A DNA stretch of 64,000 nucleotides from Isoptericola jiangsuensis (lineage in GTDB: Bacteria > Actinomycetota > Actinomycetes > Actinomycetales > Cellulomonadaceae). The DNA lies in the NCBI RefSeq assembly GCF_002563715.1, contig NZ_PDJJ01000001.1:3782001-3846000 (forward strand), in the 5' to 3' direction. Under the pieces are notes generated by a model. That model saw nothing but the letters and a program-made list of their open reading frames with translations, had not been told where the DNA came from and searched no databases. The position numbers were made by a program, and so were the translations under genes. Of the stretch, positions 1 to 7,550 are shown in pieces (the first letter of the stretch is position 1; each line of letters starts with the position of its first letter).

Positions 1-839
1 ACGGCCGACACCGCCCGGCGCACCCGGCGCGCGTTGACCGCGAACAAGACGTCGCGGTACTGGGACGCGCGGTGGATCTGGCCCTTGAGGTCGTTGGACG
101 ACGGCCGGTGCCGCAGGTCGCAGGGGACCTCGACGGCGGTGTAGCCGGCGCGCAGCAGGTCGATCGTCATGCCGGTCTCGACGCCCCAGCCGCGGGCCAG
201 GGGCGTCGCGGCCTCGAACGCCTCGCGGGTGAGGCAGCGCATGCCGGACAGCGGCTGCGTGGGGCTCCACCCGGTGAGGTTGTGGATGGCGCGCCGGGAC
301 GCCCCGACGACGATCCCGCGGCCGCCGGCGCCCTTCTGGGCGGGCAGCAGCGCGATGGCGACGTCCGCCAGGCCCTCGCGCACCGGCCCGACGAGCGGGG
401 CGGTGTTGACGGCGGTGTCACCGAGGTCGCCGTCGATGAACAGCAGGAGGCGGGGGGCGCGGCCGTCGGCGTCGCGCATGGCGACGACGGCGGCACCGGT
501 CTCCATCGCGGCGGCCTTGCCGCGGTTGTGCGAGTGCCGGACCACGACGGCGCCGGCCTCGCGGGCGACGTGCTGCGTGTCGTCGTCGGAGCCGTCGTCC
601 ACCACGAGCACGAGGTCGACGTGCGGGATGGCGCGGGCGGAGCGGACGGTCGCGGCGATGCGCTCCGACTCGTCCTTGGCGGGGATGACGACGGCGACGC
701 GCTGGGTGCTGCGCCCGTCACGCCCGGTCGGCGGGCGCGGGGTGAGGGCCTTCGGCATGCCGTTGCGTCGGGCGGTGGGGCCAGCGGCCTCCACCGTCGT
801 GTCCTCACCCGTACGGGCGGCACCCTGGTGCGCGTTCAC
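1..839 (-). CDS. Family 2 glycosyltransferase, 3' end cut by window edge
   Basis: About 279 codons are present; the C-terminus lies beyond the left edge. The N-terminal half shows the GT2 (GT-A fold) pattern: the nucleotide-binding strand VAVVIPAKDE, then VVDDGSDDD, then NRGKAAAMETG, and a DGD metal-binding motif in LLLFIDGDLGD. GT2 enzymes of this shape transfer a sugar from a nucleotide sugar to a lipid or small-molecule acceptor; the acceptor cannot be read here. A GTG at 839 is chosen because AGGCAGGGAG stands just before it. An internal ATG at 758 lacks a ribosome binding site but starts nearer to the conserved domain. The antisense frames across this gene are arginine/proline-rich shadows. 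Confidence 0.8.
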   Translation of the reverse strand, partial: MNAHQGAARTGEDTTVEAAGPTARRNGMPKALTPRPPTGRDGRSTQRVAVVIPAKDESERIAATVRSARAIPHVDLVLVVDDGSDDDTQHVAREAGAVVVRHSHNRGKAAAMETGAAVVAMRDADGRAPRLLLFIDGDLGDTAVNTAPLVGPVREGLADVAIALLPAQKGAGGRGIVVGASRRAIHNLTGWSPTQPLSGMRCLTREAFEAATPLARGWGVETGMTIDLLRAGYTAVEVPCDLRHRPSSNDLKGQIHRASQYRDVLFAVNARRVRRAVSA

Positions 840-993
840 AGCTCCCTGCCTCAACGGTCGACGAATGTCCTCGGTCCCACACCGGGATCGGAAGTGCAAA
901 GAACTTCCCTGTAAAGCCTACTCCCCCGGTACGGACGATCGTCGCAGGCCGACGCGGGGCACACGCGACGACCGCGTGAAGATGTGGGGACGA

Positions 994-1818
994 TCAGCGC
1001 AGGGTCACCTGACGGGACACGATGCCGGCCCGGGCACGACGCTGCGCCGCGTCCAGGGGCTCCGTGACGGCGATCGCCTCGTCGAGGCGGGCGCCGAGGT
1101 CCCGCACGGGGTCGGCCAGCTCGTCGGCCTCCGTGCCGCGGGGCAGCTCCCACACCGGCACGACCAGCCCGCAGGCGCGGAACATGCCGAGGAACTTGCC
1201 GCCGGCCAGGCCGGACTCGCGGCGCGCCTGGAGGCGGGCGATCCCGTCGACCACGCGGTCCTCGTCCTCCGTGCGCGCCCAGCGGACGAACTCGCGGCTC
1301 ATGCGGCACCAGTACGCGGCGTCCACGCCGTCGATCTTCACCGTCGGGACGGCGGCCGCGGCCGCCTCCTCCAGGCCCGCGCGGACCTCCTCGGTGATCT
1401 CGGCGTTCGAGTCCATCCAGTAGTCGTAGCCGTCGTGGACGGTCACCTCGAACGGCACCGACGTGTCCAGCACGTCCTGCAGGCGCGGGGAGTCCGCCGT
1501 CACCTCGAGCTGCTCCGGGTAGACGCCCGTGCCCGGCTCCGCGTCGATCGCGGCCAGCAGCGCCACCGCGAGGTCGCGGCTCAGGTCGTCCGACGACAGC
1601 ACGCCCTGGACACCCAGCAGCACGGTGCCGTCCTCGCGGTGCAGCGACGACCAGCCGCCCGGCAGCACGGTCGCGACGACGACGTCGCGGCTCCCGTGCG
1701 CCTCGACGGTCCGGGCGGTCGCCGTCGCGGACGGCACGATCTCCCGCATCGAGACCCAGTCGGCCTCCCCGGGGAGACCTTCGAACGGACGCAGCACGAA
1801 CTCAGCGGACTTGGCCAT
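994..1818 (-). CDS. DUF5926 family protein
   Basis: 274 residues starting MAKSAEFVLRPFEGLPGE, which I recognise as the actinobacterial DUF5926 family, of unknown function. It is acidic, has no membrane segment or signal peptide, and contains several Trp/Tyr residues around HDGYDYWMDSNAE. A -10-like TAGGAT (1830-1825 on the minus strand) ends 6 nt before the ATG, so the transcript is probably leaderless. It is divergent from the gene at 1857, with only 38 bp between the two start codons. Family assignment rests on recall of the conserved N-terminus; no activity is implied. Confidence 0.75.
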   Translation of the reverse strand: MAKSAEFVLRPFEGLPGEADWVSMREIVPSATATARTVEAHGSRDVVVATVLPGGWSSLHREDGTVLLGVQGVLSSDDLSRDLAVALLAAIDAEPGTGVYPEQLEVTADSPRLQDVLDTSVPFEVTVHDGYDYWMDSNAEITEEVRAGLEEAAAAAVPTVKIDGVDAAYWCRMSREFVRWARTEDEDRVVDGIARLQARRESGLAGGKFLGMFRACGLVVPVWELPRGTEADELADPVRDLGARLDEAIAVTEPLDAAQRRARAGIVSRQVTLR

Positions 1819-1856
1819 GCGCCGATCCTATCGGCCGTGACCCTAGGCTCAGGGTC
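1819..1856. promoter_or_regulatory. Divergent leaderless promoters
   Basis: The 38 bp between two divergent start codons hold TAGGAT (1830-1825, minus) and TAGGCT (1844-1849, plus). They end 6 and 7 nt before the respective ATGs. No Shine-Dalgarno sequence fits in either leader. Both promoters must extend their -35 regions into the opposite gene. Confidence 0.55.
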
Positions 1857-2495
1857 ATGGCGGTGTGGCTGGAGGTCTTCGGCTGGGTCGGCTCGATCCT
1901 CGTGGTCTGGTCGCTCACCCAGGCGCGCGTGCTGCGGTTCCGGTGGATGAACCTCGCGGGCGCGGTCGTCGCGACGGCGTACAACGCGGTGGTCGGGGTG
2001 TGGCCGTTCGCGGCGATGAACGCCGCGATCGCCGTCATCGACGTGTACTGGCTGGTGCGGCTGTACCGGGAGGCGCACGACGCGGCCGTCTACCAGGTGG
2101 TCGAGGTCGACCCGGACGACGCCTACCTGCGGCACGTGCTGCGCGTGCACGCCGAGGACGTCGCCCGGTCCTACCCGTCCTTCCACCCGGACGACGGCCC
2201 GCAGGGGCGGGCGGCGTTCCTCGTGGTGCGCGGCGACGAGACCGTCGGCGTCGTCGTCCTGCACGAGGGCGACGACGGCGAGGCGCGGGTCGAGCTGGAC
2301 TGGGTCACGCCCCGCTTCCGCGACTTCACGCCGGGCGAGTTCGTGCACCGCAGCCAGGACCTGTTCGCGGCCCACGGGTTCCGGCGCGTGGTCGTGGTCG
2401 GGGCCACCGAGCGGCAGCACGAGTACCTGGGTCGCGTCGGGTTCCGGCCCGAGGGCGACCGGTGGGTGCGGGAGGTCGGGGCCCTGCCCCGCTAG
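1857..2495 (+). CDS. YgjV-like membrane domain fused to a GNAT-like domain
   Basis: 212 residues. Residues 1-70 hold two to three hydrophobic segments (WLEVFGWVGSILVVWSLTQ and VVATAYNAVVGVWPFAAM) that resemble the small YgjV-type inner-membrane domain. From about residue 85 the protein is soluble and looks like an acetyltransferase fold: strand FLVVRGDETVGVVVL, then a C-terminal RRVVVVGATERQHEYLGRVGFRPEGDRW typical of the GNAT end. No clear acetyl-CoA-binding Q/RxxGxG/A loop is visible, so catalysis is uncertain. TAGGCT at 1844-1849 ends 7 nt before the ATG. It is convergent with the glyoxalase gene, 12 bp apart. Confidence 0.65.
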   Translation: MAVWLEVFGWVGSILVVWSLTQARVLRFRWMNLAGAVVATAYNAVVGVWPFAAMNAAIAVIDVYWLVRLYREAHDAAVYQVVEVDPDDAYLRHVLRVHAEDVARSYPSFHPDDGPQGRAAFLVVRGDETVGVVVLHEGDDGEARVELDWVTPRFRDFTPGEFVHRSQDLFAAHGFRRVVVVGATERQHEYLGRVGFRPEGDRWVREVGALPR

Positions 2496-2507
2496 GTGGG
2501 CCGTCCG

Positions 2508-2918
2508 CTACGCCGACGTCGCCTCCTCGAAGAGCCGGGCTCCCTCGCCGTCCATGAAGCCGATGACGTTGCCCGCCGGGTCGGCGAACCAGGCGCCGTC
2601 CCCGCCCTCCATGAAACCGCGGACCACGCCCTTGTCGTCGTGGTCGAACGCGTCGTAGCGCAGCGGCTCCACGCCCTGGGCCGCGAGCTCGTCCACGACG
2701 GCGTCGACGTCGTCCACCGCGAGGTGGAACACGGTGAACGTCGCGGCGGTGTGGTCCTCCTTGGGGTAGACGAAGACGGTGGTGCCGCCGGGCAGGTGGA
2801 GGATCAGCGAGTCGGCGGCGTCGGTGACGCGCAGGCCGAGGACGTCGCTGTAGAACTGTCGGGCGGCCCCGACGTCGTCGACCGAGAAGCTGGCGAACCC
2901 TCGCCGGACGGAGACCAT
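2508..2918 (-). CDS. VOC (glyoxalase/bleomycin resistance fold) protein
   Basis: 136 residues, the usual size of a single VOC domain (two beta-alpha-beta-beta-beta units). Recognisable parts are VDDVGAARQFYSDVLGLRV at the start, FHLAVDDVDAVVDELAAQG in the middle and WFADPAGNVIGF at the end. VOC proteins bind a metal or substrate in a cup formed by paired modules, normally as dimers. The substrate cannot be told. A Shine-Dalgarno GAGGGAG precedes the ATG, unlike the leaderless neighbours. It is monocistronic, divergent from the CoA-transferase gene. Confidence 0.8.
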   Translation of the reverse strand: MVSVRRGFASFSVDDVGAARQFYSDVLGLRVTDAADSLILHLPGGTTVFVYPKEDHTAATFTVFHLAVDDVDAVVDELAAQGVEPLRYDAFDHDDKGVVRGFMEGGDGAWFADPAGNVIGFMDGEGARLFEEATSA

Positions 2919-3060
2919 GACGCACTCCCTCGTGCCGTGGCGGTCCCCGGGGGCGGGTCGTCCGTGCGATGAGGGGGCCGCCTCCCCTCAGGATCCCCCC
3001 GCTGCGGTGGCCCGGCCGGGTGAAAAGGGCGGCCGGCGCCCGCGGGCGTACGGTCGTGGC

Positions 3061-4311
3061 GTGGACCGGCTCGCCGCGACGCTGCCCGTCGCCGACCTCG
3101 CCCGCACCGCTCTCGACGCGCTGCGCGCCGCTGCCCGCCGCGCCGGCGCGAGCGGGCCGCTCGTGGACGCCCCGCTCGACCCGGCGCGGGTGGCCGCCGC
3201 GTTCGGCTCCGACCGGCTGCTGCGCCTCGACGGCGAGCGATGGGCACCGTTCGCCCCGCACTCGGGGTTCTTCCCCGCCGCGGACGGCTGGGTCCGCACG
3301 CACGCGAACTACCCGCACCACCGGGTCCGCCTGCTGGGCGTGCTCGGCCTGCCCGACGATGCCGGGCGCGACGCGCTGGCGGCCGCCCTCGCGGCGATCC
3401 CCGCCCAGCAGGTGGAGGACGCCGCCGCGGACGCCGGGGCGATCGCCGTCCGGGTCCGCACCGAGGCGGAGTGGAGGGCGAGCGAGCCGGGCCGGGCCGC
3501 GGCCGTCGGGCCGCTCGTCGGGACGGCCGAGCGCTCCGACCGCGCCGCCGACCACCGCGATCTGCCCGGCGGACCAAGCCCCCTGGCCGGGGTGCGCGTC
3601 CTCGACCTCACGCGGGTCATCGCGGGCCCCGTGGCCACGCGCACGCTGGCCCTGCTCGGCGCGGACGTGCTGCGCGTCGACCCGCCGGACCCCGCCGAGC
3701 TCCCCGCGCAGCACCTCGACACCGGCCAGGGCAAGCGCACCGCACTGCTCGACCTGCGCGACGCCCACGACCGGGCCCGCGCCCAGGCGCTCCTCGACGC
3801 GGCCGACGTCCTCGTCACCGGCTACCGGCCCGGCGCCGTCGAGACGTTCGGGCTGCGCCCGCCGCCCGGCGCCGTCCACGCCCGCGTGTCCGCGTGGGGC
3901 ACGTCCGGCCCCTGGGCGGGGCGCCGCGGGTTCGACTCCGTGGTGCAGGCCGCGTGCGGGATCGCGCTGGTCGAGTCGCCCGACGGCATCGCGCCCGGTG
4001 CGCTGCCCGTGCAGGCGCTCGACCACGCCACGGGCTACCTGCTCGCCGCGGCCGTCACCGACGCCTGGACCCGGCGCACCCGCGACGGCACGGGCCGGGA
4101 CGTCACCGCCTCGCTCGCACGCACCGCCGCCTGGCTGCTCGACGCGCCCGGCCGCGACCCCGACCACACCCCGCCCGCCCCCGCACCGGAGCCGCCGTCG
4201 GCGGAGACCGTCACCCACGGCACCGTGACGAGCGCACGGCCCGCGCTGCCCGTGGACGACTACCCCGCCCCGGCCCACCCCTGGGGGAGCGACCCCGCCG
4301 CCTGGACCTGA
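3061..4311 (+). CDS. CaiB/BaiF family III CoA-transferase-like protein
   Basis: 416 residues from GTG 3061. The family III CoA-transferase signature is clear from about residue 180: LAGVRVLDLTRVIAGPVATRTLALLGADVLRVD, followed by DLRDAHDRARAQALLDAADVLVTGYRPGAVE and an AWGTSGPWAGRRGFDSVVQ segment. The catalytic Asp expected near GFDSV is present. The first ~175 residues are an additional domain rich in Ala/Asp, giving a two-part protein. Family members move CoA between acyl-CoA and a carboxylic acid; the substrate is unknown. TACGGT (3049-3054) ends 6 nt before the GTG, which decides this start over the open frame extending upstream to 2917. Confidence 0.75.
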   Translation: MDRLAATLPVADLARTALDALRAAARRAGASGPLVDAPLDPARVAAAFGSDRLLRLDGERWAPFAPHSGFFPAADGWVRTHANYPHHRVRLLGVLGLPDDAGRDALAAALAAIPAQQVEDAAADAGAIAVRVRTEAEWRASEPGRAAAVGPLVGTAERSDRAADHRDLPGGPSPLAGVRVLDLTRVIAGPVATRTLALLGADVLRVDPPDPAELPAQHLDTGQGKRTALLDLRDAHDRARAQALLDAADVLVTGYRPGAVETFGLRPPPGAVHARVSAWGTSGPWAGRRGFDSVVQAACGIALVESPDGIAPGALPVQALDHATGYLLAAAVTDAWTRRTRDGTGRDVTASLARTAAWLLDAPGRDPDHTPPAPAPEPPSAETVTHGTVTSARPALPVDDYPAPAHPWGSDPAAWT

Positions 4312-4368
4312 GCCGGCCGTGCGGAGCCGCGTGCCGAGGAGCTCGTCGTGCGGACTACCGTTCTGGTG

Positions 4369-4698
4369 GTGACCACGGAACGCAGGCAGCCCATGACGGA
4401 CGAGGCACGGGACTCACGGGCGCCCCGGTGGACGTTCCTGACGCACCACGGTCACGTGCTGGTCGCGGTGGCGGCCGACGGCGACGCGACCGTGGCGCAG
4501 ATCGCCGAGCGGGTCGGGGTGACGGCGCGCACCGCCGTCACGATCCTCAACGACCTCGCGCAGGGCGGCTACATCCACCGGGAGCGGCGGGGCCGGCGCA
4601 ACCACTACACGATCGACCCGGACCGCCCGCTGCGGCACCCGTCGAACTCGGCGCACTCGGTGGGCGACCTCATCGACGCGCTCGCCGACCTCGCCTGA
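4369..4698 (+). CDS. Winged-helix transcriptional regulator
   Basis: 109 residues. The core ATVAQIAERVGVTARTAVTILNDLAQGGYI is a helix-turn-helix, followed by the wing RERRGRRNHYTID, as in MarR/ArsR-type small regulators. No effector-binding cysteines or histidine cluster stand out. The start is set by TACCGT (4356-4361), which ends 7 nt before GTG 4369; a GTG at 4366 is equally in frame. Its last 29 nt overlap the 3' end of the convergent terC gene. The target is unknown. Confidence 0.7.
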   Translation: MTTERRQPMTDEARDSRAPRWTFLTHHGHVLVAVAADGDATVAQIAERVGVTARTAVTILNDLAQGGYIHRERRGRRNHYTIDPDRPLRHPSNSAHSVGDLIDALADLA

Positions 4699-5689
4699 CG
4701 AGCGGTTCGACCTGCGCGAGCTCCTCCGGCGTCGCGACGCGGAACGAGCTCCCGGTGGTGACCTGCACCGTCCGGCGCCCCTGGCCCCGGGTGGAGGCGA
4801 GGCTCGCCGCGATCGCGACGCCGATGATCAGGGCGACCACGCCGAGGCTGACCGGCGTGGGGATCTTGACGACGTCGAGGAGGAGCATCTTCACACCCAC
4901 CCATACCAGCACGGCCGCCAGCCCGACCTTGAGGTAGACGAAGCGGTGCATCATGTCGGCGAGCAGGAAGTACATGGCCCGCAGCCCGAGGATGGCGAAC
5001 GCGTTCGCCGAGAACACGAGGAACGGCTCGGAAGTGACGGCGAAGATGGCGGGGATCGAGTCGACGGCGAAGACGACGTCGGTGACCTCGACCAGCACCA
5101 GCACGGCCAGCAACGGGGTCGCGACCAGCACGCCGGCCCGCCGCACGAGGAACCGCTGGCCGAGGTAGGCGTCCGTCATCGGGACGATCCGGCGGAACAG
5201 CGCGAGGGTCCGCGAGCGGCCGGGGTCCACGTGTTCGTCGCGGCTGCGGAACATCCGGATCCCGGTCACGACGAGGAAGACCGCGAACACGTACAGCACC
5301 CAGGAGAAGTTCTCGATGAGGGCGGCTCCCGCGGCGATGAACGCGCCCCGGAACACCAGCGCCCCCAGCACGCCGAGGAACAGCACGCGGTGCTGCAGCT
5401 CGCGAGGGACCCCGAACGCGGCGAAGACGATCGCCCACACGAACACGTTGTCCACGGCGAGCGACTTCTCGATGAGGTAGCCGGCGAAGTACTGCTGCCC
5501 GTGCTCGGCACCCCACACCTGCCAGACCACCACACCGAAGCCGACGCCGAGGGCGACCCACACGGCCGACCAGGCCGCGGCCTCGCGGACCTCGATCACG
5601 TGGGCACGCCGGTGCGCGAGGAGATCGAGGGCGAGCATCGCCAGGATGACTCCCAGCACGGCGAACCACGCCCAGAGGGGAACGGACAT
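4670..5689 (-). CDS. TerC family integral membrane protein
   Basis: 339 residues with about nine hydrophobic helices. The family hallmarks are present: SLAVDNVFVWAIVFAAFGVP with the conserved DN, and VEVTDVVFAVDSIPAIFAVT with paired aspartates in the second repeat. TerC proteins are linked to tellurite resistance and, in several bacteria, to Mn2+ export that metallates secreted proteins; the role here is inferred from family only. The basic C-terminal tail (VRRGRRARR) is cytoplasmic. GGAGG lies before the ATG. No yybP-ykoY-like Mn riboswitch is evident upstream. Confidence 0.85.
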   Translation of the reverse strand: MSVPLWAWFAVLGVILAMLALDLLAHRRAHVIEVREAAAWSAVWVALGVGFGVVVWQVWGAEHGQQYFAGYLIEKSLAVDNVFVWAIVFAAFGVPRELQHRVLFLGVLGALVFRGAFIAAGAALIENFSWVLYVFAVFLVVTGIRMFRSRDEHVDPGRSRTLALFRRIVPMTDAYLGQRFLVRRAGVLVATPLLAVLVLVEVTDVVFAVDSIPAIFAVTSEPFLVFSANAFAILGLRAMYFLLADMMHRFVYLKVGLAAVLVWVGVKMLLLDVVKIPTPVSLGVVALIIGVAIAASLASTRGQGRRTVQVTTGSSFRVATPEELAQVEPLVRRGRRARR

Positions 5690-5796
5690 CGACGGACCTC
5701 CACGTCATCGTGAAGGTCTCATCGGCCGGGACGCCCACCGCACCGAGTCCCGGGCGGGACCGTGCTGACGATGCGGTGCGAGGATTACTCCCCTTC

Positions 5797-5828
5797 CCGG
5801 ACGAGTGAAGCAGGCTTCACCTGTCCGG
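5797..5828 (-). terminator. Hairpin directly after ppx stop codon
   Basis: Two nested inverted repeats, CCGGAC/GTCCGG and GTGAAGC/GCTTCAC, are separated by symmetric 2-nt bulges. The hairpin begins one base after the ppx TGA. There is no T-run, as is usual for actinobacterial terminators. The inner 16-bp palindrome could also be an operator for terC. Confidence 0.55.
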
Positions 5829-6773
5829 TCAAGCGCCGACACCGCTCCGGAGCCGGTCGAGCCGCTGCAGGACCGCGCCCTCGCGCAGCGCCCACGGGCA
5901 GATCTCGACCTCCTCGACCCCCAGCGCCCGCATCGCCTCCTGCGCCACCACCGCACCCGCCACGATCTGCAGCGCCCGGTTCACCCCGATGCCGGGCAGC
6001 ACCGTGCGGTCCGTCGAGGCGAGCCGCGCCAGCCGCGGCTGCCAGTCCGCCAGGTGGTCCTGACGCATCCGCCACCGCTCCCCCGTGCCCAGCACCTGGC
6101 GGGGCAGCCCCGCCAGCCGCGCCAGCGACCGGAACGTCTTCGACGTCGCCACGACGTGGTCCGGCGTCGGCGCGTCCAGGACCGGCCCGACCGCGTCCGC
6201 CAGCACCGCACGCACGTGCCGGCGCAGCCGCTCGACGTCCTCGGGCCGCGGCGGGTCCTCCGGCAGCAGGAACTCCTTGGTCGTCCGCCCCGCGCCCAGC
6301 GGCACCGACAGCGCCACGTCCGGCGTCTCGTCCAGCCCTGTCGCGATCTCCAGCGACCCGCCGCCGATGTCGAGCAGCAGCAGCCGCCCCGCACCCCAGC
6401 CGTACCAGCGACGCGCCGCGAGGAACGTCAGCTCCGCCTCCTCCGACCCGCCGAGCACCTCGATCGGCACCCCCGCGCGCCGCTCCAGCTCCGCGAGCAC
6501 CTCCGCGCCGTTGCGGGCCTCGCGCACCGCCGACGTCGCCAGCGCCATGGTGTCGTCCACGCCGTGCTCACGGCCCACGCCCGCGGCGTCCTCGACGGCC
6601 TGGCACAGCGCGGCGACGCCCTCGTCCGAGATCGCGCCGTCCTCCTGGAGGAACCGCATCAGCCGCACCGTCGTCTTGTGGCTCGCCTGCGGGACCGGGC
6701 GGGCGCCGGGACGCGCGTCCATCACCAGCAGGTGCACGGTGTTCGAGCCGATGTCGATCACGCCGAGTCGCAT
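5829..6773 (-). CDS. Ppx/GppA family exopolyphosphatase-like protein
   Basis: 314 residues from ATG 6773. It carries the ASKHA phosphate-binding signatures of the Ppx/GppA family: MRLGVIDIGSNTVHLLV at the N-terminus, ALATSAVREARNG, and LLLLDIGGGSLEIA. It is shorter than proteobacterial Ppx (about 500 aa) and lacks the extra C-terminal domains, matching the actinobacterial Ppx2-like type. The family hydrolyses polyphosphate or pppGpp. The frame is open 59 codons further upstream, through hairpin element H1. TACGTT (6785-6780, minus) ends 6 nt before this ATG and MRLGVIDIG is the family start, so the upstream part is not coding. Confidence 0.85.
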   Translation of the reverse strand: MRLGVIDIGSNTVHLLVMDARPGARPVPQASHKTTVRLMRFLQEDGAISDEGVAALCQAVEDAAGVGREHGVDDTMALATSAVREARNGAEVLAELERRAGVPIEVLGGSEEAELTFLAARRWYGWGAGRLLLLDIGGGSLEIATGLDETPDVALSVPLGAGRTTKEFLLPEDPPRPEDVERLRRHVRAVLADAVGPVLDAPTPDHVVATSKTFRSLARLAGLPRQVLGTGERWRMRQDHLADWQPRLARLASTDRTVLPGIGVNRALQIVAGAVVAQEAMRALGVEEVEICPWALREGAVLQRLDRLRSGVGA

Positions 6774-6830
6774 GCGCGCAACGTACCGCCCGGGCGTGCC
6801 ACGCGACACGTCGGGGACCGTCGGGCACGA

Positions 6831-6936
6831 CGACGGGGGGTGTCCGACGTTCCCCGCGCGGCCGCGCTCACGGGCGCTGCGCGCCCTCCGCTTCCGGTCT
6901 GACGACCACGCGGGGAACATCGGACACCCCCCGTCG
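6831..6936 (-). repeat. Hairpin element H1 (type A core)
   Basis: The 38-bp core at 6865-6902 is read on the minus strand. It starts TCAGACCGGAAGCGGA, carries the inner stem GGGCGC-gca-GCGCCC and ends GTGAGCG. The flanking arms (6831-6864 and 6903-6936) are complementary over 34 bp with only three mismatches. All three become G-U wobbles in the RNA of the core orientation. It lies between the ppx start and the 3' end of the SHOCT gene. Confidence 0.85.
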
Positions 6937-7038
6937 ACAGGGCACCGCACCCTCCGCGGCGTGCACCGGCGTGCACGCCCGTCGAGCAGGCCCGGTCAGG
7001 AGTGCCCGGTCAGGAGGACCGGTCCGGACGGGACGCGG

Positions 7039-7416
7039 TCAGGACAGGGCCTTCGCCTTGAGGTGGGCGAACTCCTCCGGGGTGATGGCGCCCTCGTCGA
7101 GGAGCTTCTTGGCGGAGGCGATCTGGTCGGCCGGCGAGACCGTGGCCACCGACTTGATGTAGTCGTCCGTGGCGGTCTTGGCGTCCCGCGCGGCGTGCAG
7201 GTTGCGCTCGGCCATCCCGCGACCGCGGGCGATGAGGTAGATGAGCGCCGTGATCATGGGGACGAAGATGAGGAAGACGACCCAGACGGCCTTCCACCAG
7301 CCGGAGAGCTCACGGTCGCGGAACAGGTCGGTGAGGACCTGGAACAGGACGATGAGGTACGCCATGAACAGGAAGATCCACAGGAGGAACCAGATGTAGT
7401 CCCAGAAGCCGTCCAT
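7039..7416 (-). CDS. SHOCT-domain membrane protein
   Basis: 125 residues from ATG 7416. Two hydrophobic helices (YIWFLLWIFLFMAYLIVLF and AVWVVFLIFVPMITALIYL) resemble the phospholipase-D N-terminal-type membrane anchor. A C-terminal SHOCT motif follows: ASAKKLLDEGAITPEEFAHLKAKAL. SHOCT domains are short oligomerisation helices attached to many membrane or nuclease domains; no enzymatic part is present. A further ATG six codons upstream (7434) is possible. It is likely expressed alone. A related SHOCT pair occurs at 60990-61707. Confidence 0.75.
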   Translation of the reverse strand: MDGFWDYIWFLLWIFLFMAYLIVLFQVLTDLFRDRELSGWWKAVWVVFLIFVPMITALIYLIARGRGMAERNLHAARDAKTATDDYIKSVATVSPADQIASAKKLLDEGAITPEEFAHLKAKALS

Positions 7417-7512
7417 CAGCGGGTCCTTTCGCAAGAATCGGTCCGACCGGACGGCAGGCGGTCCTGCCGCGTCACCGGCCCACGCACCCGTGCACGTCCC
7501 TCGAACCTACTC

Positions 7513-7550
7513 GCGAATGCCCGCATTCGCCCGGCATAGCGGGCTATGCC
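7513..7550 (-). terminator. Tandem hairpins spanning hemA stop codon
   Basis: Two adjacent palindromes, GGCATAG-CGGG-CTATGCC (7533-7550) and GCGAATGC-cc-GCATTCGC (7513-7530), follow each other. The hemA stop (TAG, 7546-7544) is inside the first. There is no U-tract. The likely role is 3'-end formation for hemA. Confidence 0.55.

Noticed and set aside
2326-4278. Long minus-strand open frame (650 codons)
   Set aside because: Arg/Gly/Pro-rich shadow of the CoA-transferase and neighbouring genes; no start signal, no recognisable domain, wrong codon bias.
5690-5796. yybP-ykoY manganese riboswitch before terC
   Set aside because: The conserved stem sequences of that riboswitch are not recognisable; the region has only the ppx hairpin and a Shine-Dalgarno.
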